Below, piece after piece: positions 8,404 to 17,477 of a stretch of 64,000 nucleotides of DNA. The position numbers and the translations under genes were made by a program. The first letter of the stretch is position 1. Each line of letters begins with the position of its first letter. Location of the stretch: contig DASXKN010000034.1 of NCBI GenBank assembly GCA_036496805.1, positions 62,001 to 126,000 of the forward strand, read 5' to 3'. The notes beneath the pieces are model-generated. The model saw only the letters and a program-made list of their open reading frames with translations, was not told where the DNA came from and did not search any database. This DNA is from SZAS-103 sp036496805 (GTDB lineage Bacteria; Pseudomonadota; Gammaproteobacteria; Xanthomonadales; Xanthomonadaceae).

Positions 8404-8796
8404 CTACTGCTGCCAGTACATGTCGTACGACGCGTAGAACGGCGCATGCGGCGGCTTGGCCAGGGTCTGCCCGCCCAGGCCCTTGTTGAAGCAGATCGCG
8501 ACGGCGGTGTCGCCCTTGAGCCAGGTGCGGGTAATCTTGCCCGAGGCATCCAGTTCCATGATCACCGTGAAGGGCTCGAAGTCGGCTTTCCTTACCGGTT
8601 CCGGACAATGCTGCCGCACGGCGCTCCACGCCTTGCTCTCCGATTCCACGATGGCGGCCAACTGGTCGACCGACAGAGTGGCCGAGTCCTTGGCGGCGAG
8701 TGCCGCGGCCTGGCCGTAATTCATCTCGTCCGCGGATGCGACGGCCGCGACAGGAAGCGTTGCGGAAAAAAGCGTTGCGACGAATGCGATGCGCAT
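8404..8796 (-). CDS. Small secreted protein of unknown function
   Basis: I do not recognise this 130-residue protein. Residues 1-22 form a signal peptide (MRIAFVATLFSATLPVAAVASA). The mature part has two cysteines (QHCPEPV and VAICFNKGLG) and a middle stretch TVIMELDASGKITRTWLKGD. That stretch resembles the beta-strand/turn of periplasmic proteins in which a C-terminal domain measures product rather like TonB C-terminal folds, but this is too short to assign. The ending FYASYDMYWQQ is aromatic. It lies convergent to the phosphorylase gene (33 bases apart) and 29 bases downstream of the PhzF-like gene on the same strand, so the two may share a transcript. Confidence 0.75.
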   Translation of the reverse strand: MRIAFVATLFSATLPVAAVASADEMNYGQAAALAAKDSATLSVDQLAAIVESESKAWSAVRQHCPEPVRKADFEPFTVIMELDASGKITRTWLKGDTAVAICFNKGLGGQTLAKPPHAPFYASYDMYWQQ

Positions 8797-8825
8797 GGCG
8801 TCCTCCCAGGTTCGATGGTTGATGT

Positions 8826-9659
8826 TCAACGGTCGATGAAGCGCGCCGATCCCGAGACCCGGATCGAGCTGCCGGACACGCGCGTGAATTCGGCGCGCAA
8901 CAGCGAGCGCGAGCCCATGTCCTCGCCCTGCACGATCTCGATCGCGCCGCCGTGCGGCCAGCTGATGTCGCGCAGGTAGCCGGCCAGCGCCGCCGCGCCC
9001 GCGCCGGTTGCCGGATCCTCGTACACGCCGCCGGACGCGAAGGCGTGGCGTGCGTCGAACAGCCGCGACGTCGCCGCGTACAGCAGGCCGACCGTCACCA
9101 CGCCGGCCTTGCGCATGAATTCGCGGCCCTTGGCGAGGTCGTAGGACATCGATGCCAGCTTCCGGCGCGTGGACAAGGCCAGCAGCAGGTGTGGCGCACC
9201 GGCATACGCGATCGCCGGCGGCAGCCGCGGGTCGAGGTCGCGTGGCGCGTAGCCGAACAACTTCAGCGCTTCCTTGACGAGTTCGGGATCGGCGGTTTCG
9301 CTGCGCGTGTGCGGCGATTGCAGGATCGCGCCGAGGCGGCCCTTGCCGTTGTATCCCTCGACGGTGATGTGGGCGTCGTTGAGCACCAGGGCAAACACGC
9401 CGTCGCCGTGGTCGAGCGCCAGCGCCGCGCCCAGCGCGATCGTCGCGTGTCCGCAGAACGGCACTTCGGATTCGGGCGAGAAGTAGCGCACCCGCCAGGC
9501 CTTGTGCAGGGGCGAGGCGAACACCGTTTCCGAATAGCCGATGCGTGCGGCGATGCGCTGCATCGTGCGCGAATCGCCCATTTCCTCGCCGACCCACACG
9601 CCGGCAGGGTTGCCGCCCGAGTCGCCGTCGGAAAAAGCGGAGATGCGTCGCAGGAGCAT
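8826..9659 (-). CDS. PhzF-family isomerase-like protein
   Basis: The 277-residue protein belongs to the PhzF/diaminopimelate-epimerase fold family. Motifs include SGGNPAGVWVGEEM near the N-terminus, the IGYSETVFA strand with the candidate acid/base Glu, FCGHATIALGAALAL, and the C-terminal half-site DPATGAGAAALAGYL. Such proteins isomerise or epimerise small molecules, and most chromosomal members have no known substrate; there are no phenazine genes nearby. I start at the ATG before LLRRISAF because a longer frame (to 9767) adds 36 residues without family similarity that cross the neighbouring intergenic space. The beta-propeller gene lies 104 bases upstream on the same strand. Confidence 0.88.
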   Translation of the reverse strand: MLLRRISAFSDGDSGGNPAGVWVGEEMGDSRTMQRIAARIGYSETVFASPLHKAWRVRYFSPESEVPFCGHATIALGAALALDHGDGVFALVLNDAHITVEGYNGKGRLGAILQSPHTRSETADPELVKEALKLFGYAPRDLDPRLPPAIAYAGAPHLLLALSTRRKLASMSYDLAKGREFMRKAGVVTVGLLYAATSRLFDARHAFASGGVYEDPATGAGAAALAGYLRDISWPHGGAIEIVQGEDMGSRSLLRAEFTRVSGSSIRVSGSARFIDR

Positions 9660-9763
9660 GGAATCCCCATCCGGCCCCGGTCCTGTTGACATGATCCCCC
9701 ACGGATGGGGGGCTGTCATCCTGCGCTTGCGGGCGCGGACGGACGCATGCGCGAGGTTCCGGT

Positions 9764-11653
9764 TCATGGGGCCACGCGCGCCACTGCCGTCGCCGGCGCG
9801 AAATCCGCGCGCCGGCGTTCGCCGATCGCGCCGCCGGCGATGCGGCCTTCGACGAGTTCGTAGCCGAGCAGGGCGAACACGCGGTCGCCGACGAAGATCG
9901 GGCGTGCGTTGCCGTACCAGTCCACGCAGCTCGCCTTGCAGGCGTCGTCGATCCGCACGCCCGCCTTCGAATCCAGGCTTCCCATCCGGCTCAGCCGCAG
10001 CGCGAGGTTGCGCAGGTAGAGCACCGCCGCCGAGCCGTCGCCGCCGCGCACGATCGGCAGGCCGACGATGCCTTTGCCTTCATCGTCCGGCCGGTAGAAG
10101 AAACCGTGCGTGCGCGCATCGCCCTGCGCGGCATTCGGTTGCACGTAGGTGCTTGCGACTTTCGCCTCGCGCCGGAGCGCAACGCTGGTGAAGTGCAGGT
10201 CGCCGCCGTGCGAACCGACCAGGATCGCGTCGTCGCCGAGCGCGTCGATGCGCTCGACCGGGTGGTCGAGCTTCACGTCCTGCACCGGGCCTGGCGCCGC
10301 GAAGCGGAACGCGTGCGCGACGTCGGAACCTGGCGATCCGTATACCAGCCAGTCGCCAACATAGCGGTTCTGCAGGCCCCACTGCGAGGTCGCGTCGGGC
10401 AGCACGCGATAGTCGCGGCGCGGCGCGGTGTCGCTGCCATCGCCGAAGTCCGCCAGCCGCAGGCGCAGCAAGGCCATCGATCCGGCCATGTCGTTCGCCG
10501 CCCACATGCCTTCGCCGTTGCCCTCGCGGTTGAGCAGGACGTTGAGCCAGCCGTCGCGCTGCAGGAAGGACATCTGGTCGATCGGGCTGCCGGTTGCGCG
10601 CAGGCCGCTGGGCGCGCTGCCGTCGAGCGGGATGCGGAACAGCGAGGAACTGCCGACCGCGTGGTCGCGCCACGAACTCGTCCAGACGTAGACCGAATCG
10701 GCCGAGACGTAGAACACGCGCCCGGACGGCCCGAGCACCGCGGTCGAGCGGCAGCTCATCTCGGGCGCGTCGAGGTTGCAGATGCTCACCGAGTGCAGGG
10801 TGATGCCATCGTTCGGATCGAGGTCGGCGCCGCTGCGGTAGATGCGCGTCGCCGGCAGGATGCGGTGGAAGTCGGCGGGCGTCGCGCCGTTGCGCCAGTG
10901 CCGCAACGCGGGGAATCCGGAGTAGGGATCGCCCCAGGGATCGACCGGCATCGGCGCGTAGAAGATCAACTGGTGGCCGATCAGCCGGCTCGCGTAGTTG
11001 CGCGACGAGTAGTAGTCGCTGCTGCGCATCTGGTAGGTGGAGCGGTAGTGGATGCGGCCCTGGTGGTCGAGGTCGAACAGGCCGATCTCGGTGCCGCCGC
11101 GCGCATAGCTGTAGCCGATCACGGCGATGCGGCCATCGGCGATCAGCATCTCGTCGTACCAGGTGCCGTCCGGGTCGACGTCGGGCGCGTAGGCGTTCAC
11201 CGCCGACGCCGGCTGCAGGGCGTCGCCGCCGATGCGGACGGTGAACAGCCGGCCGCGCCGCAACACGATCAGGTAGTCGCCGTACTGCTTGACGATGTCG
11301 CCCTCGTCGACGCCCTGGGTCTGCACGTTGGTGATCGCTGCGCCCGTCACGCCCGAGATGGCGACCTCGGCCTTGTCGAGGTCCTTGGCTTTCATGTCGG
11401 CGACCGCGCCCATCGGCAGGGCCTGCATCGGCGGGGACGGCGGCGCCGCCGCGTTGGCCGCCATCGACATCGGCGCCTCGGTGGGCGCCTGTAGCTGTCG
11501 TTGCGCCTTCTGCTTCCATTTCGCGAGCAGTGCCGAGAACTCCGCGTCGCTGTGCAGGGCCTGCAGGCTGCGGCCGTGCGCCGCGGCCGCGGGCGTGGTC
11601 GCGAACACCATGCACAACAGCAGCAGGATGGTTCCGGCGAGTTTCCTGGTCAT
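9764..11653 (-). CDS. Secreted beta-propeller domain protein
   Basis: The 629-residue exported protein begins with a signal peptide (MTRKLAGTILLLLCMVFATTPAAAA). After a Lys/Gln-rich and Pro/Met-rich linker comes NVQTQGVDEGDIVKQYGDYL, the hallmark of the bacterial secreted C-terminal beta-propeller family (Beta_propel type). Propeller-like repeats continue to the end (RIAVIGYSYA, TRIYRSGADLD, VFYVSADSVYVWTSS, LQNRYVGDWLVYGSPG, DDAILVGSHGGDLHF). Cys pairs near SICNLDAPEMSC and DACKASC suggest disulfides outside the cytoplasm. The biochemical role is not known; binding or envelope scaffolding is the general inference. A 6-bp GC-rich hairpin at 9696-9712 lies just downstream of the stop and could end transcription before the PhzF gene. 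Confidence 0.82.
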   Translation of the reverse strand: MTRKLAGTILLLLCMVFATTPAAAAHGRSLQALHSDAEFSALLAKWKQKAQRQLQAPTEAPMSMAANAAAPPSPPMQALPMGAVADMKAKDLDKAEVAISGVTGAAITNVQTQGVDEGDIVKQYGDYLIVLRRGRLFTVRIGGDALQPASAVNAYAPDVDPDGTWYDEMLIADGRIAVIGYSYARGGTEIGLFDLDHQGRIHYRSTYQMRSSDYYSSRNYASRLIGHQLIFYAPMPVDPWGDPYSGFPALRHWRNGATPADFHRILPATRIYRSGADLDPNDGITLHSVSICNLDAPEMSCRSTAVLGPSGRVFYVSADSVYVWTSSWRDHAVGSSSLFRIPLDGSAPSGLRATGSPIDQMSFLQRDGWLNVLLNREGNGEGMWAANDMAGSMALLRLRLADFGDGSDTAPRRDYRVLPDATSQWGLQNRYVGDWLVYGSPGSDVAHAFRFAAPGPVQDVKLDHPVERIDALGDDAILVGSHGGDLHFTSVALRREAKVASTYVQPNAAQGDARTHGFFYRPDDEGKGIVGLPIVRGGDGSAAVLYLRNLALRLSRMGSLDSKAGVRIDDACKASCVDWYGNARPIFVGDRVFALLGYELVEGRIAGGAIGERRRADFAPATAVARVAP

Positions 11654-11799
11654 GGCGCATCCCCTCGTGGCATGTGCGGACGTGTCGCGCACCGGGCGCG
11701 GGCGCGTGTCTTCCCATGCAACGCTGGATTCGCCGAAACGGGGTTTGCCCGGATGACGTTCGGGTCCGCGGTTGCGGAGCAGGCGCTCCGCGGCCTGCC

Positions 11800-12738
11800 C
11801 TAGTGCGCGATCGCTGCCGCGTCCGCGAAGTCCACCGGGTGTCCGGCAGCGCGCCAGCCCTCGAAGCCACCCGCCAGCGGCCGCACGCGGGTGAAGCCGA
11901 GCCGGCGCAGCTCGTGCGCGAGCACCGCCGCCGAGGCCTCGTTCGGACAGTCGCAGTAGACGATCACCTCGCTGGCCGAGAAGTCGCGCGCTTCGTCGAG
12001 CGTCGTCACCCGGATCGCGCCCGGAATCCATCCGGTCGCCTCGCGCCGCGCCGGCGAACGCACGTCGAGGACGACCGGCGCCGCACTGGCCTCGATCATC
12101 GCGTACAGCTCGACCGGCGAGATCCGCGCCATCCTCAGCGCGCGCAGGAAACGCCGCCGCGTCCATGCCTTCCACGCGACGAAACCTGTGATCGCAGCGA
12201 TCACCAGCGGCAACCCCAGCCGGCCGAAGGCCTCGATCGTGCCGAGCACGTCGCGCACCGCGTGATGGAAGACCGCGCCCAGTGTCACCGCCACGCCCGA
12301 CCACAGCAGCGCGCCGATGGCGTCGAACAGCAGGAAGGTGCGCAGGCGCGTGCGCGCTTCGCCCGCGAGCACGGTCGCGATCGCGGCGAAACCCGGCACG
12401 AACTTCGCCACCATCAGCGAAGGCACGCCCCAGCGCGCGAACATCCCGCGCGTGGTCAGCACGCACGAGTCCGGCGACAGCGAGATGCGGCACATCAGCC
12501 GCAGCAGGCGCACGCCGAAGCGGCGTCCACCGCGGAACCACAGCAGGTCCGCGATCAGGGCCGCGGCCATCGCCACCGGCACGATCGGCCACACCGCGCT
12601 GCCGCGATCGATCGCCAGCGCGGCGGTCACCACCATCGCCGGATAGGCGGGCAGGGGCAGGCCGCCCTGGTCGACCAGCACGTTGATGAAGACCACCAGC
12701 AGGCCGTAGGTCGCGACGAGGTGAAGCAGGGTTTCCAT
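11800..12738 (-). CDS. DedA-family membrane protein fused to a rhodanese domain
   Basis: The 312-residue protein has an N-terminal DedA/SNARE-assoc domain: LPLPAYPAM near residue 25, a cytoplasmic GRRFG segment, and the FARWGVPSLMVAKFVPGFA motif with the functional Arg/Pro/Gly pattern of DedA lipid scramblase-like proteins. Several membrane segments follow to about residue 200. A C-terminal rhodanese domain comes next (VVLDVRSPARREATGWIPGA, then VIVYCDCPNEASA with a candidate catalytic Cys, and LAGGFEGWRAAGHPV). The tail should face the cytoplasm. I start at METLL; an ATG eight codons earlier (to 12762) is possible. It lies 146 bases upstream of the beta-propeller gene on the same strand. Confidence 0.9.
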   Translation of the reverse strand: METLLHLVATYGLLVVFINVLVDQGGLPLPAYPAMVVTAALAIDRGSAVWPIVPVAMAAALIADLLWFRGGRRFGVRLLRLMCRISLSPDSCVLTTRGMFARWGVPSLMVAKFVPGFAAIATVLAGEARTRLRTFLLFDAIGALLWSGVAVTLGAVFHHAVRDVLGTIEAFGRLGLPLVIAAITGFVAWKAWTRRRFLRALRMARISPVELYAMIEASAAPVVLDVRSPARREATGWIPGAIRVTTLDEARDFSASEVIVYCDCPNEASAAVLAHELRRLGFTRVRPLAGGFEGWRAAGHPVDFADAAAIAH

Positions 12739-12805
12739 GCAGAACCCCTTCCGGAGGATCATTCGTCGGATGGGGATGGGCTGTCCCGTTCAGAACCGCC
12801 AAGAC

Positions 12806-12831
12806 TGGCCTGCAGCGTTCCATGCAGGCCA
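12806..12831. terminator. 9-bp inverted repeat between two minus-strand genes
   Basis: TGGCCTGCA (12806-12814) pairs perfectly with TGCAGGCCA (12823-12831) across an 8-base loop. It lies between the stop of the small membrane gene (12929) and the start of the DedA-rhodanese gene. There is no T-run, so a factor-independent terminator is only one possibility; a binding site is another. Confidence 0.35.
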
Positions 12832-12928
12832 CGAACGCCCGGGATCATGGCCGTGTGAAGCTGCGATGACCACAGGTAAGTTCGCGGCCGGAGTGGCCGC
12901 CGCTTATGGCTCGCATGGGTGGCGTGCG

Positions 12929-13189
12929 CTAGACCGTCCCATCCTTTGGTGGCGGGTGCTCGTGCTCGGCCTCCTCGGCGTTCAGGTGCATGCGCTGGAG
13001 CACGCCGATCGCCATGATGATCCAGGGAGCGGACATCACGATGCCGGCGAAGGCGAGCAGGATGGCGGCGCCGATGTCGCGCTTGGGCAGGGTCGCGTAC
13101 ATGAAGCAGAACGCGAAGGCCCAGGCCGACCCCGCGAAGCATGCGACGGGAAGAACGAAGTTTCTGACGACGGCCAGCACGCGTTGCAT
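12929..13189 (-). CDS. Small two-helix membrane protein, unknown function
   Basis: The 86-residue protein has two clear membrane segments (about residues 9-31 and 39-64: VLPVACFAGSAWAFAF and AAILLAFAGIVMSAPWIIM). The acidic/His/Pro-rich cytoplasmic tail ends HEHPPPKDGTV. I cannot assign a family. A 15-base odd palindrome (13204-13218; TCGTCGA, G, TCGACGA) lies 15 bases upstream of the start and could be an operator. pruA lies 157 bases further upstream on the same strand, with a 7-bp hairpin (13231-13247) between them, so this gene is probably its own unit. Confidence 0.65.
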   Translation of the reverse strand: MQRVLAVVRNFVLPVACFAGSAWAFAFCFMYATLPKRDIGAAILLAFAGIVMSAPWIIMAIGVLQRMHLNAEEAEHEHPPPKDGTV

Positions 13190-13346
13190 GGCATCCCTTC
13201 CTCTCGTCGAGTCGACGAAGCCGATGGCTCAGGCTCGTCCCGAGCCTTCGGCTAGGCTTGCACGCGCGGGCTGTCCATGGCCTAAATGGCCATCGAGGCA
13301 TTCAGCAACGCATGGCGCGCGCCCGATCGAACGCGAAACCTTCGGC

Positions 13347-14984
13347 TCAGGGCTTCGCGTCATCCATGAACGGATAGCGGTAGTCGTGCGGCGGCGCGAA
13401 GGTTTCCTTGATCGTGCGCGGACTGATCCAGCGCAGCAGGTTGAGGATCGAGCCGGCCTTGTCGTTGGTGCCCGAGGCGCGGCCACCGCCGAACGGTTGC
13501 TGGCCGACCACCGCGCCGGTGGGCTTATCGTTGATGTAGAAGTTGCCGGCGGCGTTGCGCAGGCGCTCGAGGCCTTCCTGGATGGCGTAGCGCTCCTGCG
13601 CGAAGATCGCACCGGTCAGGGCGTAGGAACTGGTGTGGTCGACGATGTCGAGGGTCTCGAGCCACTTGTGCTCGTCGTAGACATACAGCGTCAGCACCGG
13701 CCCGAACAATTCGTCGCACATCGTGCGGTAGGTCGGGTTGGTGGTCTGGATGATGGTCGGCCGCACGAAGTAGCCTTCGGTGTCGTCGCAACCGCCGCCG
13801 ACAAGGATGCTGGCATCGGTGGAGGACTTCGCTTCCTCGATCGCGTTGGCCTGGGTGCGGAAACTGTTGGCGTCGATCACCGCACCCATGAAGTTGCCGA
13901 AATCGGCGACGTCGCCCATGCGGATGCCTTCGACCTCGGCGATCAGGCGATCCTTGATCAGCGGCCACAGGTTGCTCGGCACGTAGACGCGGCTGGCGGC
14001 CGAGCACTTCTGGCCCTGGTACTCGAAGGCGCCGCGCACGATCGCCGTAGTCAGCGCGGCCGGATCGGCACTGCGATGGGCGACGATGAAATCCTTGCCG
14101 CCGGTCTCGCCGACCAGGCGCGGATAGCTGATGTACTTGTCGATGTTGTCGCCGACCTTGCGCCACATCTGGTGGAACACGCGGGTCGATCCGGTGAAGT
14201 GGATGCCGGCGAGGTGGCGACTCTCGAGCACCGGATCGCCAACCGCGCCACCGCTGCCGGTGACGAGGTTGATCACGCCGTCGGGCAGGCCGGCTTCGCG
14301 GAACAGTTTCATGATGAAGTGCGCGCTGTAGACCGCCGTGCTGGCGGGCTTCCACACCACGGTGTTGCCGCACAGCGCGACGCAGCTCGGCAGGTTGCCG
14401 GCGATCGCGGTGAAGTTGAACGGCGAGACCGCGAACACGAAGCCTTCGAGCGGGCGGTGCTCGACGCGGTTCCACATGCCGGCCGAGGAACGCGGCTGCT
14501 CGCGCAGCAACTGTTCGTAGAAGGCGACATTGAAGCGCAGGAAGTCGATCAGTTCGCAGGCGCTGTCGATCTCGGCCTGGTGGCAGGTCTTGCTCTGGCC
14601 CATCATCGTCGCGGCGTTCAAGGTGTCGCGGTACGGGCCGGCGAGCAGGTCGGCGGCCTTGAGGAACACCGCGGCGCGCGCCTCCCACGGCAGGTTGGCC
14701 CAGTCGCGCTGGGCTGCAACCGCGGAATCGATCGCCTGTCGCACTTCCGCCGCGCCGCCCTGGTGGTACTCGGCGATCACCTGGCTGTGGCGATGCGGCA
14801 TCACCGCGCGTCCGATGTTGCCGGTGCGGACTTCCTTGCCGCCGATGAACAGCGGGATGTCGACGATCTCGCCCGACATCTGCGCGAGCTTCGCCTGCAG
14901 GCTGGCGCGCTCCTTCGACTTCGGCGCATAGCCGCGCACCGGTTCATTGACGGGCGTCGGGACTCGGGAGATGGCGAGGGACAT
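13347..14984 (-). CDS. pruA: L-glutamate gamma-semialdehyde dehydrogenase (P5C dehydrogenase)
   Basis: The 545-residue NAD-dependent enzyme oxidises glutamate semialdehyde (from pyrroline-5-carboxylate) to glutamate in proline breakdown. ALDH landmarks are visible: FAVSPFNFTAIAGNLPSC, WKPASTAVYSA, the IHFTGSTRVF cofactor loop, GETGGKDF with the catalytic Glu, and YQGQKCSAASRVY with the catalytic Cys. The ending PFGGGRASGTNDKAG fits the stand-alone P5CDH branch (about 540 residues) rather than the large PutA fusion. A TACAAT -10 hexamer lies at 15009-15014 on this strand, 25 bases before the ATG, with CCGGAG as ribosome site. No proline dehydrogenase gene is in the window. Confidence 0.95.
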   Translation of the reverse strand: MSLAISRVPTPVNEPVRGYAPKSKERASLQAKLAQMSGEIVDIPLFIGGKEVRTGNIGRAVMPHRHSQVIAEYHQGGAAEVRQAIDSAVAAQRDWANLPWEARAAVFLKAADLLAGPYRDTLNAATMMGQSKTCHQAEIDSACELIDFLRFNVAFYEQLLREQPRSSAGMWNRVEHRPLEGFVFAVSPFNFTAIAGNLPSCVALCGNTVVWKPASTAVYSAHFIMKLFREAGLPDGVINLVTGSGGAVGDPVLESRHLAGIHFTGSTRVFHQMWRKVGDNIDKYISYPRLVGETGGKDFIVAHRSADPAALTTAIVRGAFEYQGQKCSAASRVYVPSNLWPLIKDRLIAEVEGIRMGDVADFGNFMGAVIDANSFRTQANAIEEAKSSTDASILVGGGCDDTEGYFVRPTIIQTTNPTYRTMCDELFGPVLTLYVYDEHKWLETLDIVDHTSSYALTGAIFAQERYAIQEGLERLRNAAGNFYINDKPTGAVVGQQPFGGGRASGTNDKAGSILNLLRWISPRTIKETFAPPHDYRYPFMDDAKP

Positions 14985-15130
14985 GGGCGACTCCGGGGAA
15001 AGACGAATATTGTAGTCGCTCGCCGTGCGGCACAGCAGCGGGGTGCTCGCGCAAGCCCCCTCTGCCGTTGCTGGAACGAGCACGCGAGTCGCCCGGGGCG
15101 AACGCCGGCCCGGTCTCGCGACGGATTCCG

Positions 15131-17347
15131 TCAGGCGGCTACCTGGTTGCCCGCGCTGACGATCACCAGGTGCGGGTTGTCGATCAGCGCCTGGGCGCCG
15201 GCCTGCAGGCTCTGCATGAGGTCGGCGCCAACCGCGTCGGCGGTCGGGCGCAGGATGGCCCAGCCGTTGCGGCCGTTGTTCTTGACCCAGTAGAGCGCCG
15301 CGTCGGCCAGTTCCACCGCCTGCTCCCAGCCGAGCGTGTGCGGGGCATCGCGGAAGGTGCGGTACTCGGACAGGCCGATCGAGCAGGTCATCGGCAGGTG
15401 CAGGCCTTCGCCGACGTCGAACACGTGCTCGGCGACGCGGCGGCGGATGCGCTCGCCGAGCCCGGGTACCGCAGGTCGCGGCATCGGCCGGAACACCAGC
15501 AGGAATTCCTCGCCGCCCCAGCGCACGACGTAGTCGTTCACCTGCACGAGGCCGCTGAGCACGCCGGCGAACACCTGCAGGGCGCGGTCGCCGACGGTAT
15601 GGCCGTAGGTGTCGTTGATGCGCTTGAAGTGGTCGATGTCGACGATCGCGAACACCAGCGCCATCTCGCCGTCGCCCGAGCGTTCGTGCTCGCGGTCGTA
15701 GAAAGCCAGGTCGACCGGGATCTGCGAGGTGAGGTAGCGGCGGTTGTGCAGGCCGGTCAGCGGGTCGGTCTGGCTGGCATGTTCGAGCTGGATGTTGGCC
15801 AGGCGCAGCGACTCGCTGGTGCGCCGGCGTTCGAGCGCGTTGGCAATGTGCAGGGAGACGAAGCTGAGCAGTTCCTCGTCGCGGTCGGTGTACTGGTAGT
15901 CGGGCGTGTAGCTCTGCACGGCGATGACGCCGAAGGCGCGGCCTTCGCTGACCAGCGGCACGCCCAGCCAGCACACCGCGGCGATGCCGATCCACTCGAC
16001 CTCGCCGCTGGCCTTGAGCAGTTCGAATTTCGGATAGTCCACCAGCAGCGACTTGCCCGTGCGCAGCACGTATTCGCTCAGGCCGCGCCCGAGCCGGCGG
16101 GACTCGAAGCGCTGGTGGTGGTCGTCGATGCTGAAGGGGAAATGCAGGTCCTGGCCGTCCTCGGACAGGATGCCGATGTAGAAGTTGCGCGCGTCGAGCA
16201 GCTCGCCGACGATGCCGTGGATGGTCGCGTAGAACGATTCCATCGTGCCGGCGCTGCTGGCCACTTCCGCGATCCGGAACAGCGCCGCCTGCAGCCGCTC
16301 GGCGCGCTGGCGTTCGAGGATTTCCTCGCGCAGGGCAAGGGTGCGTTCGGCGACGCGTCGCTCCATCTCCTGCGCGGCCTCGCGGCGTGCGAGGGTGGTC
16401 ATGATGTTCTGCGCGAGGTACGCGAGCAGGGTCTGGTCGTCGTAGCTGTAGCGGATCGCGGGGTCGTAGCTCTGCACCACCACGGCACCGCGCACCTGGC
16501 CGTTCTCGATCATCGGCACGCCGAGCCAGTCCTCGCTGCGCGGGCCGATGCGGTCGTCGCGCGGCAGCTTGAGCTGCTCGCGCAGGGCGTTGCCGGGTCC
16601 GTGCAGGGGCAGGCCCTGGCGCAGCATCGCCAGGGTCAGGGAATTGCTGAGCGAGGAGGCCGGGATCACCTCGTTGGGATCGCGCCGGTTCAGGTCCAGG
16701 CTGTCGGCGAAGTAGACGAACTGCATCGTCTCCGGTTCGGCGTCGTAGCGGACGATGTAGAAGTTCTTCGCGTACATCAGGCGGCCGACGATCTGGTGCA
16801 GCTCGAGCAGCACGTCGTCGGCGTCGCGGTCGGAGCTGGCGCAGTCGCTGATCGCGAACAGCGAGCGCTGCAGGCGCTCGGCGCGCGCGAGCCGTTCGAC
16901 GTCGTTGCGCAGGCGTTCGGTCTGGAGCAGGGACTCGCAGCGCACCGACAGCAGGCCGATCGCCTCCTGCCACTGCGCGCGCTGCTCTGGGGCGCCGTGT
17001 CCGTCGCTGGTGCGGCCATAGACGAGGGCTGCCCATTGCTGGCCGTTGTCGCTCAGCAGGCAGGCGCAGTCGAAGTGGCTGTTGCCGGTGGACTTCTCGA
17101 CGACTTCGCCCTGCCGACGCGCACCGGCGAGCAGGGCGGCGACGGCCGGATGGATCACGCCGTGCGGATAGGTGCGGGCGGTCTGTTCCTGGCCGAGGTC
17201 GGTGTTCCACGCCAGCTGGACGCGATGGCAGCCGAGCGATTCCAGGTGCCGCACCGCGACGCGTGCGAACTCGAGCATGTCGCGGGCGCCTACGAGAGAT
17301 CGCAGGAATGCATCGGGTTCATGCGGGTGTCGCGACGCCATCGACAT
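15131..17347 (-). CDS. GAF-GAF-GGDEF diguanylate cyclase
   Basis: The 738-residue cytoplasmic protein has no membrane segment. An N-terminal divergent sensory region (about 1-150) is followed by two GAF-type domains (about 160-330 and 345-525) joined by a helical linker (AAQEMERRVAERTLALREEI). Both GAFs share MYAKNFYIV / LDARNFYIG and WLGVPM...GAVVVQSY-like motifs. The GGDEF domain has IVDIDHFKRINDTYGH and an intact GGEEF active site at residues 611-615, so it should make c-di-GMP. The position five residues upstream reads VQVND instead of RxxD, so the product-inhibition I-site is missing. A TGCTAAACT extended -10 (TAAACT at 17376-17381) lies about 30 bases upstream. It is clearly paralogous to the 24185-27115 gene. 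Confidence 0.9.
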   Translation of the reverse strand: MSMASRHPHEPDAFLRSLVGARDMLEFARVAVRHLESLGCHRVQLAWNTDLGQEQTARTYPHGVIHPAVAALLAGARRQGEVVEKSTGNSHFDCACLLSDNGQQWAALVYGRTSDGHGAPEQRAQWQEAIGLLSVRCESLLQTERLRNDVERLARAERLQRSLFAISDCASSDRDADDVLLELHQIVGRLMYAKNFYIVRYDAEPETMQFVYFADSLDLNRRDPNEVIPASSLSNSLTLAMLRQGLPLHGPGNALREQLKLPRDDRIGPRSEDWLGVPMIENGQVRGAVVVQSYDPAIRYSYDDQTLLAYLAQNIMTTLARREAAQEMERRVAERTLALREEILERQRAERLQAALFRIAEVASSAGTMESFYATIHGIVGELLDARNFYIGILSEDGQDLHFPFSIDDHHQRFESRRLGRGLSEYVLRTGKSLLVDYPKFELLKASGEVEWIGIAAVCWLGVPLVSEGRAFGVIAVQSYTPDYQYTDRDEELLSFVSLHIANALERRRTSESLRLANIQLEHASQTDPLTGLHNRRYLTSQIPVDLAFYDREHERSGDGEMALVFAIVDIDHFKRINDTYGHTVGDRALQVFAGVLSGLVQVNDYVVRWGGEEFLLVFRPMPRPAVPGLGERIRRRVAEHVFDVGEGLHLPMTCSIGLSEYRTFRDAPHTLGWEQAVELADAALYWVKNNGRNGWAILRPTADAVGADLMQSLQAGAQALIDNPHLVIVSAGNQVAA

Positions 17348-17477
17348 CGGCCCCTGTACCGTGTCAGATGGCCCGAGTTTAGCAGCAGCGTGTCGGCCGG
17401 GTGTGACCGCCGTCAACGCTTTGGAAGCTGAACGGCAGGCGGGCTGCGGCGCTCCGGCGCGCAGCGGGACGCCGGTT

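Noticed and set aside
8826..9659. Phenazine biosynthesis gene
   Set aside because: PhzF fold is present but no other phz genes are near; most such proteins are unrelated to phenazines.
13347..17210. Very long minus-strand open frame spanning pruA and the GGDEF gene
   Set aside because: It is the pruA frame extended upstream through the antisense-like GC-rich third-position frame of the next gene; pruA has a clear internal ATG with ribosome site and -10.
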